Shown piece after piece: positions 38,053-46,883 of a stretch of DNA of 64,000 nucleotides (positions are counted from its first letter, which is position 1; each line of letters starts with the position of its first letter). This DNA comes from Tepidimonas fonticaldi. GTDB lineage: Bacteria > Pseudomonadota > Gammaproteobacteria > Burkholderiales > Burkholderiaceae_C. Location: contig NZ_VJOO01000008.1 of assembly GCF_007556755.1 (NCBI RefSeq), positions 1-64,000 of the forward strand, given 5' to 3'. Under the pieces are notes generated by a model. It was not told where the DNA came from. It ran no database searches and worked only from the letters and a program-made list of their open reading frames with translations. Position numbers and translations under genes: made by a program.

Positions 38053-38904
38053 TCACACGAAGGCATAGCTGTCCATCGCCAGATAGCGGTACTGCACCTC
38101 GCGCGTGATCGCATGCACGACGGGCTGACCGTCTGGCGCCCCGGCCTTTGGCCAGCCCGCGGCCCCCAGCGCAAAGAACAACGGCAACAGGTGCTCTTCG
38201 CTCGGGTGGGCGCGCGCCGCCTGCGGGGCCCGGTCCCGGTAGTCCAGCAGCGCCGGCAAATCGCCGGCCTGCAGCGCCTGCCACACCCACGCCGAAAACG
38301 CCTGCACATAGGGGTCGGCCGCCTCGTCGATGGCCGGCCGGCCGCCAAAAAACTCCATCAGGTTGTGCGTGAGGCTGCCGGAGCCGACCATCAACACACC
38401 GTCCCGGCGCAGATCGGCCAGCGCCGCACCGATGGCGTATACCTCGGCCGGGCCGGCATCGGCCGGCAGGGCCACCTGCACCACGGGCCAGCGCGCTTGC
38501 GGCAACAAAAACCGCAACGGCGCCCACGCGCCGTGGTCGCGCGGGCGCTGCGGGTCCTCCCCCGTGGGGATGCCGGCGGCTTGCAGGCGCTCGGCGACGG
38601 CGCGGGCCAACGCCGGATCCCCGGGCGCGGGATACTGCAAGCGGTACAGCGCAGGCGGAAAACCGCCAAAGTCGTGCCACGTCGGCGGCATGGGGTGGCT
38701 GCCCACCGCCGCCACGGGTGCCATCCAATGGGGCGACATCACCACCACCGCACGCACATCGTCACGCGCGGTCAGCGACTGGCCCCAGCGCTGCAAAGCC
38801 GCCCCGGCCTCGCCTGGGGCCAGGGCCATCATCGGCGATCCATGGGAGACGAACAACACGGGCAAGGCAGACACAGGCAACTCCGCACGACGGTCACGAC
38901 GCAT
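38053..38904 (-). CDS. LigB/DODA-type extradiol dioxygenase (YgiD-like)
   Basis: A 283-aa member of the class III extradiol ring-cleavage family. Metal-site His residues lie in LFVSHGSPMMAL, SPHWMAP, RDHGAWAPLRF, SLTHNL and HAITREV, as in YgiD/4,5-DOPA dioxygenase. The true substrate is not known for most family members. It is a single gene. Confidence 0.88.
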   Translation of the reverse strand: MRRDRRAELPVSALPVLFVSHGSPMMALAPGEAGAALQRWGQSLTARDDVRAVVVMSPHWMAPVAAVGSHPMPPTWHDFGGFPPALYRLQYPAPGDPALARAVAERLQAAGIPTGEDPQRPRDHGAWAPLRFLLPQARWPVVQVALPADAGPAEVYAIGAALADLRRDGVLMVGSGSLTHNLMEFFGGRPAIDEAADPYVQAFSAWVWQALQAGDLPALLDYRDRAPQAARAHPSEEHLLPLFFALGAAGWPKAGAPDGQPVVHAITREVQYRYLAMDSYAFV

Positions 38905-39010
38905 CCATGCTAGCGGTTGCCCGCCTCACGGCCCATCAAAGGCTTTGACGACACCGTTCAGCCGCGCACGGGTAGCCAGCACCCCGGCCGGGATCGGCGA
39001 CAATGCCCGC

Positions 39011-39844
39011 ATGGACCGTTATGCCGTGATCGGCCACCCCATCGGCCACAGCCAATCGCCCCGCATCCACACCCTGTTCGCCCAGGCCACGGGCCAGGCC
39101 CTCACCTACACCGCCATCGAGGCTCCGCTGGACGGCTTTGCCGCCACGGTGGACGCGTTTCGCGCCGCGGGCGGGCGGGGCGTCAACGTCACGCTGCCGT
39201 TCAAAGTCGAAGCCTGCGCCTACGCCAACGACGTCAGCGAGCGTGCCCGCATCGCCGGCGCGGCCAACGCCCTGGCTTTCGACGGCCCCCGCTGCCGGGC
39301 CGAGAATTTCGACGGCATCGGCTTGGTGCGTGACATCACGGCCAACCTGGGCCAGCCCATCGCCGGCCGGCGCGTGCTGGTGCTGGGGGCCGGGGGGGCC
39401 GCGCGCGGCGCCTTGCAGCCGCTGCTCGCGGCGGGCCCCGAGCGGCTCTTCGTCGCCAACCGCAGTGCGGACAAAGCACATGAACTGGTGCAGTCCTTCC
39501 ACGCCCTCGGACTGGGCCGGGGTGTGCTGGCCGCGGGCGGCTGGGCGGACTTGCCGGCCACGGGGGCGTTCGACATCGTCATCAACGCCACGTCGGCCAG
39601 CCTGACGGCCGATGCGCTGCCCCTGCCCGCGGGGGTGTTTGTGCGCGATGGCTTGGCCTACGACATGGTGTACGGCAAGGGGCTCACACCCTTTCTGCGT
39701 CAGGCGCGCGAGGCCGGCGTCGGCCACCTGGCCGATGGCGTAGGCATGCTGGTCGAGCAAGCCGCGGAGGCCTTTGCCTGGTGGCGCGGCGTGCGCCCGG
39801 ACACCCGGCCCGTGATCGATCAACTGTCCGTTCCCCTGACCTGA
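39011..39844 (+). CDS. aroE: Shikimate dehydrogenase
   Basis: A 277-aa NADPH-dependent enzyme of the chorismate pathway. It has [17 protein letters not shown] (shikimate-binding Ser-x-Ser), the catalytic Lys in [11 protein letters not shown], the Asp in NFDGIGLV, the Rossmann motif [15 protein letters not shown] and the NADP-binding ANRSADK. The start at ATG 39011 matches the family; no clear ribosome site is visible. tal follows after 32 nt. Confidence 0.96.
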   Translation: MDRYAVIGHPIGHSQSPRIHTLFAQATGQALTYTAIEAPLDGFAATVDAFRAAGGRGVNVTLPFKVEACAYANDVSERARIAGAANALAFDGPRCRAENFDGIGLVRDITANLGQPIAGRRVLVLGAGGAARGALQPLLAAGPERLFVANRSADKAHELVQSFHALGLGRGVLAAGGWADLPATGAFDIVINATSASLTADALPLPAGVFVRDGLAYDMVYGKGLTPFLRQAREAGVGHLADGVGMLVEQAAEAFAWWRGVRPDTRPVIDQLSVPLT

Positions 39845-39876
39845 CCCCGCGCACTCCCCTTCCCCTGCACGGCACC

Positions 39877-40833
39877 ATGAACCAGCTCGACGCCCTCAAG
39901 CGCCACACCACCGTCGTCGCCGACACCGGCGACTTTCTGCAGATGGCGCAATACCAGCCGCGCGACGCGACCACCAACCCTTCCTTGATCCTGAAGGCCG
40001 CGCTCAAGCCCGAATACGCCCCGTTGGTGGACGAGGTACTGGCTCGCCACCGCGATCGACCGCTCGACGAGCGCGTGGATCGGCTGCTGGTGCGATTCGG
40101 CACCGAGATTTTGCGCATCGTGCCGGGCCGCGTCTCCACCGAGGTGGATGCGCGCCTGAGCTTCGACGCCGCCGCCACCGTGGCGCGCGCCCGCCGCCTC
40201 ATCGCGCTCTACGAGGCCGAGGGCGTGCCGCGCGCGCGCGTGCTGATCAAGATCGCCGCCACCTGGGAGGGCATCCGCGCCGCCGAGCTGCTGGAGCGCG
40301 ACGGCATCCACACCAACCTCACGCTGCTGTTCAGCTTCTGCCAGGCGGTGGCCTGCGCCGACGCCGGCGTCCAGCTGATCTCGCCGTTCGTCGGCCGCAT
40401 CTACGACTGGCACAAGGCGCGCGCCGGCGCGCAGTGGGACGAGGCCGCGATGGCCGGCCCGAACGACCCCGGCGTGCAGTCGGTGGCGCGCATCTGGCGC
40501 CACTACCGGCACTTTGGTATCCGCACCGAGGTGATGGGCGCCAGTTTCCGCAACACCGGCCAGATCCTGGCGCTGGCCGGCTGCGACCTGCTCACGATCA
40601 GCCCGGAGCTGCTGGCGCGCCTGGCTGCCACCCCGGGCGACGTGCCGCGCGCGCTGGACGAGGAGGAAGCCCGCCGCGCCGACCTGCCGCAGGTGCACTA
40701 CCGCGCCGACGACGAGGCGGCGTTTCGCCTCGCGCTCAACGACGACGCCATGGCCACCGAGAAGCTCGCCGAAGGCATCCGCCTGTTCTGCGCCGACGCC
40801 CAGCGGCTCGATGCGCTGATCCGGTCCCGCTGA
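39877..40833 (+). CDS. tal: Transaldolase
   Basis: A 318-aa TalB-type enzyme of the pentose phosphate pathway. The Schiff-base lysine lies in [11 protein letters not shown]. Other signatures are [13 protein letters not shown] at the N-terminus, [14 protein letters not shown] and [13 protein letters not shown]. It interconverts sedoheptulose-7-P plus glyceraldehyde-3-P with erythrose-4-P plus fructose-6-P. Supply of erythrose-4-P links it loosely to aroE upstream. Confidence 0.97.
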   Translation: MNQLDALKRHTTVVADTGDFLQMAQYQPRDATTNPSLILKAALKPEYAPLVDEVLARHRDRPLDERVDRLLVRFGTEILRIVPGRVSTEVDARLSFDAAATVARARRLIALYEAEGVPRARVLIKIAATWEGIRAAELLERDGIHTNLTLLFSFCQAVACADAGVQLISPFVGRIYDWHKARAGAQWDEAAMAGPNDPGVQSVARIWRHYRHFGIRTEVMGASFRNTGQILALAGCDLLTISPELLARLAATPGDVPRALDEEEARRADLPQVHYRADDEAAFRLALNDDAMATEKLAEGIRLFCADAQRLDALIRSR

Positions 40834-40849
40834 CCCAACGGAGCCCCCC

Positions 40850-41551
40850 ATGACCCTGCTGGTCGTCCACCACCTGGAGCACTCCCGCTCGCACCGCGTG
40901 CTGTGGTTGCTGGAAGAACTGGGCGTGGCCTATGAGCTGCGCACCTACCCCCGCGACGCCCGCACCCGGCTGGCGCCGCCCGAGCTGAAGGCCATCCATC
41001 CCCTGGGCAAGGCGCCCGTCATCACCCACGGCGACGTCACCGTGGCCGAATCGGGCGCGATCCTTGAATACCTGGCCGAGTCCTTTCCGCCCGCGCCGGA
41101 CGGCGAACTGGGGAATCTGGTGCCGCCGCCGGGCACCGCCGCCCACCGCGACAACCGGTTCTGGATGCACTTCGCGGAAGGCTCGCTGATGAACTGGGTG
41201 GTCATGAAGCTCGTGTTCGTCAACATCCCCAAGCAGCGCATGCCGTTCTTCGCACGCCCGATCGCGCGCGAGATCAGCCGGCAGGTGCTGCAGCGTTTTG
41301 TCGACCCCAACATCGACGCCGCGCTGGGCCTGCTGGAGCAGACGCTGCGCGACCGCCCCTGGCTGACGGGCCAGCGGCTGGCCCTGGCGGATTTTCAGAT
41401 GAGCTTTGCGGTGGAGGCCGCACTGGCCCTGGGCGGACCGCAGACGGCTGCACGCTTGCCCGGCGTCGCCGCCTACCGCGAGCGCTACCGTGCCCGACCC
41501 GCGTACCAGCGCGCGCTGGCCAAGGGCGGGCCGGAAATCATGGGCGTCTGA
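40850..41551 (+). CDS. Glutathione S-transferase family protein
   Basis: A 233-aa GST with thioredoxin-like domain (LVVHHLEHSRSHRVLWLLEELGVAYEL) including the catalytic-site Ser and Arg region. The glutathione-binding VTVAESGAILEYLAE and C-terminal cap LALADFQMSFAVE are also present. It follows tal by 16 nt with GGAG just before the start. The substrate is unknown. It is not closely similar to the other GST in this window. Confidence 0.9.
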   Translation: MTLLVVHHLEHSRSHRVLWLLEELGVAYELRTYPRDARTRLAPPELKAIHPLGKAPVITHGDVTVAESGAILEYLAESFPPAPDGELGNLVPPPGTAAHRDNRFWMHFAEGSLMNWVVMKLVFVNIPKQRMPFFARPIAREISRQVLQRFVDPNIDAALGLLEQTLRDRPWLTGQRLALADFQMSFAVEAALALGGPQTAARLPGVAAYRERYRARPAYQRALAKGGPEIMGV

Positions 41552-41593
41552 CGCGGTTGCGGTAAATTTGCGGGTTTGGGAGTCCCGAACACC

Positions 41594-42070
41594 ATGTCCA
41601 GCGACGACGCGCTGCCCCCCATTCCGCCCAAGCGCTACTTCACCATCGGCGAGGTGAGCGAGCTGTGCGGCGTCAAGCCACACGTGCTGCGCTACTGGGA
41701 GCAGGAGTTCACCCAGCTGCGACCGATGAAGCGCCGGGGCAACCGCCGCTACTACCAGCACCACGAGGTGCTGATGATTCGCCGCATCCGCGAATTGCTG
41801 TACGACCAGGGCTTCACCATCCACGGCGCACGCAACCGGCTGGCCGAGCTGGCCCAGCAGGAGCGCGACCAGCGCAAAGCCCCCCCGGACGCGCCCGCCG
41901 GCGCCCCCGAAGCGCCGCAAGCGGCCGCCGGAACCCAACCCACCCCTGTGTTGCCCCTCACCGCTGGCGCGGAACAGCGGCATGCCCTGCTCGCGGAGCT
42001 GCGCGCCATCCGGGCATTGCTCGAACCGGCGACGCTGGCGCCGGGGAAGGCCGCGGAAAACACCGTATAA
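41594..42070 (+). CDS. MerR-family transcriptional regulator
   Basis: A 158-aa protein with an N-terminal winged HTH (RYFTIGEVSELCGVKPHVLRYWEQEFTQ, then LRPMKRRGNRRYY). A coiled-coil segment and an Ala/Pro-rich low-complexity tail follow. It lacks the metal-binding cysteines of MerR itself. In many Burkholderiales this gene sits between ihfA and tRNA-Pro; here tRNA-Pro follows but a GST gene precedes it. The target is unknown. Its stop overlaps the -10 of tRNA-Pro. Confidence 0.9.
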   Translation: MSSDDALPPIPPKRYFTIGEVSELCGVKPHVLRYWEQEFTQLRPMKRRGNRRYYQHHEVLMIRRIRELLYDQGFTIHGARNRLAELAQQERDQRKAPPDAPAGAPEAPQAAAGTQPTPVLPLTAGAEQRHALLAELRAIRALLEPATLAPGKAAENTV

Positions 42071-42071
42071 T
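42066..42071 (+). promoter_or_regulatory. -10 element of tRNA-Pro
   Basis: A perfect TATAAT lies 9 nt before the tRNA and overlaps the TAA stop of the merR gene. No -35 is visible at 16-18 nt. If used, it gives a transcript starting at or very near the mature tRNA 5' end. Confidence 0.45.
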
Positions 42072-42080
42072 CCCGGTTCT

Positions 42081-42157
42081 CGGCGTGTAGCGCAGCCTGG
42101 TAGCGCACTTGCATGGGGTGCAAGGGGTCGCGAGTTCGAATCCCGCCACGCCGACCA
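42081..42157 (+). tRNA. tRNA-Pro (GGG)
   Basis: A 77-nt cloverleaf with acceptor CGGCGTG/CACGCCG, anticodon stem CTTGC/GCAAG around loop ATGGGGT (GGG), T-arm GTTCGAATC and an encoded CCA. An accessory block begins directly downstream. Confidence 0.96.
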
Positions 42158-42165
42158 ATCCAACC

Positions 42166-42201
42166 AAGGGCTTACGTGAGCGATCGCGTAAGCCCTTTTT
42201 C
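42166..42201 (+). terminator. Rho-independent terminator of tRNA-Pro
   Basis: A perfect 11-bp stem (AAGGGCTTACG/CGTAAGCCCTT) with a 10-nt loop is followed by a run of T residues and further T-rich sequence. It is canonical and unusually strong. Confidence 0.92.
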
Positions 42202-42400
42202 CTTTTTCCTTTTTCAGCGACGCAACGGACGCCGTGCGCCGCTGCTGACGCCCGCCGCAGGCCCCCGCTGGACGCGGGTCAATGCCGCGAGCTACCGCGC
42301 CGAGGCCGCGGCCGGCTCGCCCGATCTGGCTGCGCTATGCTGCTACCCTTGGCGGCGCCACTCGCACGCCGCGCCGCCGCCAAGAGGGAGGAGCCGACCC

Positions 42401-45232
42401 GTGCCGCTGTCGTGGAACGAAATCAAGCACAAGGCGCTGGCCTTCGCCAAGCGCTGGGAAGACGCCAGCCGCGAAGACTCGCAGGCCAAGCCGTTCTGGC
42501 TGGATTTCTTCGACATCTTCGGCATCAGCGACAAGCGCGTGGCCACCTTCGAGCACGCCGTCAAGCGGCTGGGCGGCCCCAGGGGACGCACCGACGGCTT
42601 CGTCGATCTGTTCTGGCCCGGCATGCTGCTGGTCGAGCACAAAAGCCGCGGCAAGGACCTGGACCGCGCCATGGAGCAGGCGATGGGCTACCTGCACGGC
42701 ATCGCCGAGCGCGACTTGCCGCAGCTCGTCGTGGTTTGTGACTTCGCGCGCTTTCGCGTGCGCATGCTGGCCAGCGGGGAAGAACGCGAATTCGCGCTGG
42801 CGGACCTGCACAAGCACATCCGGCTGTTCGGCGCGCTGGCCGGCTACAAAGTCCACGCCATCCAGCCGCAGGACCCCGTCAACATCCGCGCCGCCGAACG
42901 CATGGGCCGGCTGCACGACATGCTCAAGGCCAGCGGCTACGGCGGCCATGCGCTGGAAGTGCTGCTGGTGCGTTTGCTGTTCTGCCTGTTTGCTGACGAC
43001 ACCGGCATCTTCCAACCCGCGCAGGCGCTGCGCCAGTTCATCGAGGAACGCACCGCCCCCGATGGCAGCGACCTCGGCCCGAGGCTGGCGCAGCTGTTCC
43101 AGGTGCTCAACACCCCCGAGGCCCAGCGCAGCCGCACGCTGGACGCGCAACTGGCCGCGTTCCCCTACGTCAACGGCCGATTGTTCGAGGAAGTGCTGCC
43201 GATGGCCGACTTCGACGCCCAGATGCGCGATGCGCTGCTGGACGCCTGCGCGCTGGACTGGTCGGCCATCAGCCCCGCCATCTTCGGCAGTCTGTTCCAG
43301 TCCATCATGGACGAGCAGGCGCGCCGCCAGCTCGGCGCGCACTACACCTCCGAGGACAACATCCTCAAGCTGATCCGCCCGCTGTTCCTCGACGCGCTGT
43401 GGGAAGAGTTCGAACGCGTGCGCCACCACCGCCAGCGGCTGTGGGAGTTCCACCAGAAGCTGCGGCGGCTGACCTTCTTCGACCCGGCGTGCGGCTGCGG
43501 CAACTTTCTGGTCATCAGCTACCGCGAGCTGCGCCGGCTGGAGCTGGAGGTGCTGCGGGCCAGCTACCAGGACGGCCAGCAGATGCTGGACATCCACCAG
43601 TTCATCCGCGTGGACGTGGACCAGTTCTACGGCATCGAGATCGAAGAGTTCCCGGCCCAGATCGCACAGGTGGCGTTGTGGCTGGTGGACCACCAGATGA
43701 ACCTGCGCGTCAGCGAGGAGTTTGGCCTCTACTACGCGCGCATCCCGCTGCGCTCCAGCCCGCACATCGTGCACGGCAACGCGTTGGCGCTGGACTGGAA
43801 CACCGCGCTGCCCGCCGCACGCTGCAGCCATGTGCTGGGCAACCCACCGTTCGTCGGCGCGAAAAACATGGACGACGGGCAGCGGGCCGAGATGCGCGCC
43901 GTCTGCGCCGGCATCGACAACGCCGGGCTGCTGGACTACGTGGCGGCGTGGTACGTGAAGGCGGCCCGCTACCTGCAGGATGCCCGCGCCGCCCAGCCCG
44001 ACGGCTCACCGTCCCCCACCGCGGCTTTTGTCTCCACCAACAGCATCACGCAGGGCGAGCAGGTGGGCGTGCTGTGGAGCTGGCTGCTGGCGCAGGGCGT
44101 GCGCATTCACTTCGCGCACCGCACCTTCCAGTGGACCAACGAGGCGCGCGGCAAGGCCGCGGTGCACTGCGTCATCGTCGGCTTTGGGCTGCACGACGCG
44201 CAGGCCAAGCGCCTGTTCGACTACGAACACCCCCGGGGCGAACCGCTGGAGCGCCGCGTCGAGCGCATCAATCCGTATCTGGTGGATGGCCCCGATGTGC
44301 TGCTGCCGCGCCGCAGCCAGCCGCTGGCGGCGGTGCCGCCGATCGGCATCGGCAACAAGCCGATCGACGGCGGGCACTACCTGCTGACGCGCGAGCAGCG
44401 CGACGAGCTGTTGGCCCGCGAGCCGGCCGCCGCGCCGTGGCTGCGCCGCTGGCTGGGGGCCGAGGAATTCCTCAACGGCGCCGAGCGCTGGGTGCTGTGG
44501 CTGCGCGACTGCCCGCCGGCGCAGCTGCGCGCCATGCCCGAGGTGATGCGGCGCGTGCAGGCGGTGCGCGACTGCCGGCTGCGCAGCCCCAGCGCCCCCA
44601 CCCGGCGGCTGGCCGACACCCCGACGCGCTTTCACGTCGAAAACGTCCCGGAGGCGCCGTATCTGGTCATCCCCAAAGTCTCATCCGAGCGCCGAGAATA
44701 CCTGCCGATCGGCTTTGAGCAGCCCAGCACACTTTGCAGCGATCTGGTGTTCATCGTGCCCGGCGCCACGCTCTACCACTTCGGCGTGCTGTCCAGCGCC
44801 ATGCACAACGCCTGGCTGCGCGCGGTGTGCGGCCGGCTTGAAAGCCGTTTTCGCTACTCCGCCGCCATCGTGTACAACAACTTTCCGTGGCCCGAGTTGC
44901 CCGACGACGCCCCGCCCGGCAGCCCCGCGCAGCGTGCCCGCGCCGCCATCGAAGCCGACGCGCAGGCGGTGCTGGACGCGCGGGCGCTGTTTCAGCAAGG
45001 GCCGCAGCCGGCGACGCTGGCCGACCTCTACGACCCGCTGACCATGCCGGCGGAGCTGCGCCGCGCCCACCAGCGGCTCGACGCTGCGGTGGACGCCGCC
45101 TACGCGTTGTCGGGCGGCCCGCGCCGCTACGCCGGCGACGCGCAGCGGGTGGCCGAGCTGCTGCAGCGCTACCAGCGCTTGACCAGCCTGCTTCCGGCGG
45201 GGCCGGTGCGGCGTGCCCGGGCGCGCCGCTGA
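42401..45232 (+). CDS. MmeI-type single-chain restriction-modification enzyme (type IIL/IIG)
   Basis: A 943-aa fusion of nuclease, adenine methyltransferase and specificity domains, close to MmeI in length. The PD-(D/E)XK nuclease residues are Asp69, Glu79 and Lys81 (VDLFWPGMLLVEHKS). The helical connector is about 150-330. The methyltransferase has SAM motif I at 361-370 (DPACGCGNFL, with Cys in place of the usual Ser) and catalytic NPPF at 481-484. A target-recognition domain follows at about 620-850. Such enzymes methylate one strand of their site and cut about 20 nt away. The start is GTG 42401, 8 nt after GGGAGGAG. It lies right after tRNA-Pro and probably came by transfer. The recognition sequence cannot be read from this. 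Confidence 0.93.
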   Translation: MPLSWNEIKHKALAFAKRWEDASREDSQAKPFWLDFFDIFGISDKRVATFEHAVKRLGGPRGRTDGFVDLFWPGMLLVEHKSRGKDLDRAMEQAMGYLHGIAERDLPQLVVVCDFARFRVRMLASGEEREFALADLHKHIRLFGALAGYKVHAIQPQDPVNIRAAERMGRLHDMLKASGYGGHALEVLLVRLLFCLFADDTGIFQPAQALRQFIEERTAPDGSDLGPRLAQLFQVLNTPEAQRSRTLDAQLAAFPYVNGRLFEEVLPMADFDAQMRDALLDACALDWSAISPAIFGSLFQSIMDEQARRQLGAHYTSEDNILKLIRPLFLDALWEEFERVRHHRQRLWEFHQKLRRLTFFDPACGCGNFLVISYRELRRLELEVLRASYQDGQQMLDIHQFIRVDVDQFYGIEIEEFPAQIAQVALWLVDHQMNLRVSEEFGLYYARIPLRSSPHIVHGNALALDWNTALPAARCSHVLGNPPFVGAKNMDDGQRAEMRAVCAGIDNAGLLDYVAAWYVKAARYLQDARAAQPDGSPSPTAAFVSTNSITQGEQVGVLWSWLLAQGVRIHFAHRTFQWTNEARGKAAVHCVIVGFGLHDAQAKRLFDYEHPRGEPLERRVERINPYLVDGPDVLLPRRSQPLAAVPPIGIGNKPIDGGHYLLTREQRDELLAREPAAAPWLRRWLGAEEFLNGAERWVLWLRDCPPAQLRAMPEVMRRVQAVRDCRLRSPSAPTRRLADTPTRFHVENVPEAPYLVIPKVSSERREYLPIGFEQPSTLCSDLVFIVPGATLYHFGVLSSAMHNAWLRAVCGRLESRFRYSAAIVYNNFPWPELPDDAPPGSPAQRARAAIEADAQAVLDARALFQQGPQPATLADLYDPLTMPAELRRAHQRLDAAVDAAYALSGGPRRYAGDAQRVAELLQRYQRLTSLLPAGPVRRARARR

Positions 45233-45354
45233 ACGGCCGCTGCCGGCCGACACCGGGCCCGACAGCCGTTCGTGGCCGATGGCCACGATACGTCACCGCC
45301 TCGTGGCCGGCTGGGTCGTCTGCCACCGTGCGAGGCGCGCCCCTGGCCAGCCCG

Positions 45355-45933
45355 TCACCACTTGCGCGGCTTGAAGCCCTTCGGTGTCGTCAGCTCGAAC
45401 ATCTCGTCGCGGATGCGTGCGGTGTAGAGCCCAGCGGCCTGCGCCTCCTCCTCCACCCCCGCGTCCCAGTCGATGCCCGCCAAGATCCCCACGCGCGCCT
45501 TGCCCTTGAGCTCAGGCAAGAAGTCGAACAACGTCTCTAGCTGCTCGATCAGTTGAGCAATCGCCTCGAGCTTGACGCGGCTTTTGACCTCCACCACCAC
45601 GACCGTGTTGACCTTACCGTTGGCCCAGGCCAGCACGTCGTATTCGCGCTCGCAGCCGTCCTTGCGGATGCGGCTGCGCGGGTTGACGATCTCCATGTGA
45701 AAGCGCCGCCGCAGCAGCTTTTCCATCGTCGGCAGCGCCATGCCCTCGGCAAAGTAGCCGAACTTGTCCCCGATGCCGCCGATCTGGCGACCCTGCTCGG
45801 CGATCTGGCGCTTCAGTTCCCGCAGCTGACGGTCGGTCTCCTGAATGCGGCGGTCGGTCTCGCGGCTCTGCTCGGCCAAGGCGGCGATCATGGCCTTGAG
45901 TTCGTCCCACGAGAGGTCGGTGGTGGCGGTCAT
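45355..45933 (-). CDS. PD-(D/E)XK-like protein with N-terminal coiled coil (DUF3782-like)
   Basis: A 192-aa protein. Residues about 10-50 form a charged coiled coil with repeated RETDRRIQETDRQLRELKRQI. The C-terminal half looks like a restriction-endonuclease fold, with REYDVLAWANGKVNTVVVVEVKS giving the Asp and Glu-x-Lys pattern. This resembles DUF3782 proteins, whose role is unknown although they occur widely in some thermophiles and cyanobacteria. It is convergent with the MmeI-like gene, in the accessory block. Nuclease activity is inferred only from the motif. Confidence 0.75.
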   Translation of the reverse strand: MTATTDLSWDELKAMIAALAEQSRETDRRIQETDRQLRELKRQIAEQGRQIGGIGDKFGYFAEGMALPTMEKLLRRRFHMEIVNPRSRIRKDGCEREYDVLAWANGKVNTVVVVEVKSRVKLEAIAQLIEQLETLFDFLPELKGKARVGILAGIDWDAGVEEEAQAAGLYTARIRDEMFELTTPKGFKPRKW

Positions 45934-45974
45934 CTCGGTCCAAGCGGTATCAGTCAGCGCAGTCCCAGTCTAGC

Positions 45975-45983
45975 AGAGGCTAG
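45975..45983. repeat. 9-bp direct repeat flanking the two-gene unknown unit (copy 1)
   Basis: AGAGGCTAG occurs here, three bases before the stop of the unknown membrane-protein gene, and again at 48522-48530 beyond the other end of that unit. Such a match could be chance. Confidence 0.3.
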
Positions 45984-45985
45984 TG

Positions 45986-46876
45986 TTACTCATCGGCCCC
46001 CCAAGCACTGCCGATCCACAGCCCAATCAGCAGCGGCCAGACCCAGCTGCCGCGCCGCGGTGGGGCGGATGGCGGCGTGGCAGCGGCTGCCTGCGCCCAC
46101 GCTGCCCGTTGGGCCGCGGCGTGCTGCACCACCGCTTGCCGTTGCAGCGGCGTCAGCCCCGCCCCGACCGCCAGCGCCGAGGCCAGGGCCAGCAGCCCCG
46201 CCGCGAGGGGAATGACCAGGATCACCGAACCGATCAGCCACAGCAGCACGCCCAGGATCAGTGCAACCAGGAACATCTGATCCTCGACCAGCCAAAACCA
46301 CAGCGTGACGGCCACCGGCGCGGCAAGCATCCAGACTACCCAGTGCTGCTCGAACACCTCGCGGAGGTAGCTGCCCAGCCCCTGCGCGGACCACGAGGGA
46401 CGCCCAGGCCGGTGTCGCGCGACGCGCGGTGCCGTGCGGGTTGCGCGCGCGGCAGGCCATGCGATGATCGCAGCGCCCGCCCTCGCGCGGGCACGCTCGC
46501 GCCGCAAGCGGCGCAGCCGCCTGCGTTGCCACAGCGCGAAGGGATGGCTCAGGAAGGGCTCGCGCGGCTGGGGCTGGCGGCGCCACGGTCGATGCCCCCG
46601 CTGTCGCCATGCCCACTCGACGGCCATCGACAGGAAGGCCAGCGGCGCCAGCAGCCACCACGGTATGCGCAGCATCGCCGCCACCACCACCCCGATGGCG
46701 ACGACGAAAAACGCCACGATGAACGCCACCGGCATGAGCAGCCAGAGTGGCTCGTGCGGAAACAGGCTGACGTAGTAGCCCGCCAGCCCGGCAACGCCCA
46801 GCATCAGCCAGCCCTGCACGTGTGCGCGGTAGCGGTGGCGCAAGAAGGCGGCAAAAGGAGTCAAGCGCTCGCTCAT
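45986..46876 (-). CDS. Membrane protein of unknown function
   Basis: A 296-aa protein with two hydrophobic pairs at about residues 22-90 and 185-240 and a C-terminal hydrophobic segment (WPLLIGLWIGSAWG). A long Arg-rich cytoplasmic loop lies between them (about 92-165, RRRLRRLRRERARARAG). There is no signal peptide and no family I recognise. It starts 7 nt after the upstream gene's stop, so the two form an operon. Confidence 0.7.
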   Translation of the reverse strand: MSERLTPFAAFLRHRYRAHVQGWLMLGVAGLAGYYVSLFPHEPLWLLMPVAFIVAFFVVAIGVVVAAMLRIPWWLLAPLAFLSMAVEWAWRQRGHRPWRRQPQPREPFLSHPFALWQRRRLRRLRRERARARAGAAIIAWPAARATRTAPRVARHRPGRPSWSAQGLGSYLREVFEQHWVVWMLAAPVAVTLWFWLVEDQMFLVALILGVLLWLIGSVILVIPLAAGLLALASALAVGAGLTPLQRQAVVQHAAAQRAAWAQAAAATPPSAPPRRGSWVWPLLIGLWIGSAWGADE

Positions 46877-46883
46877 GTCGGCC

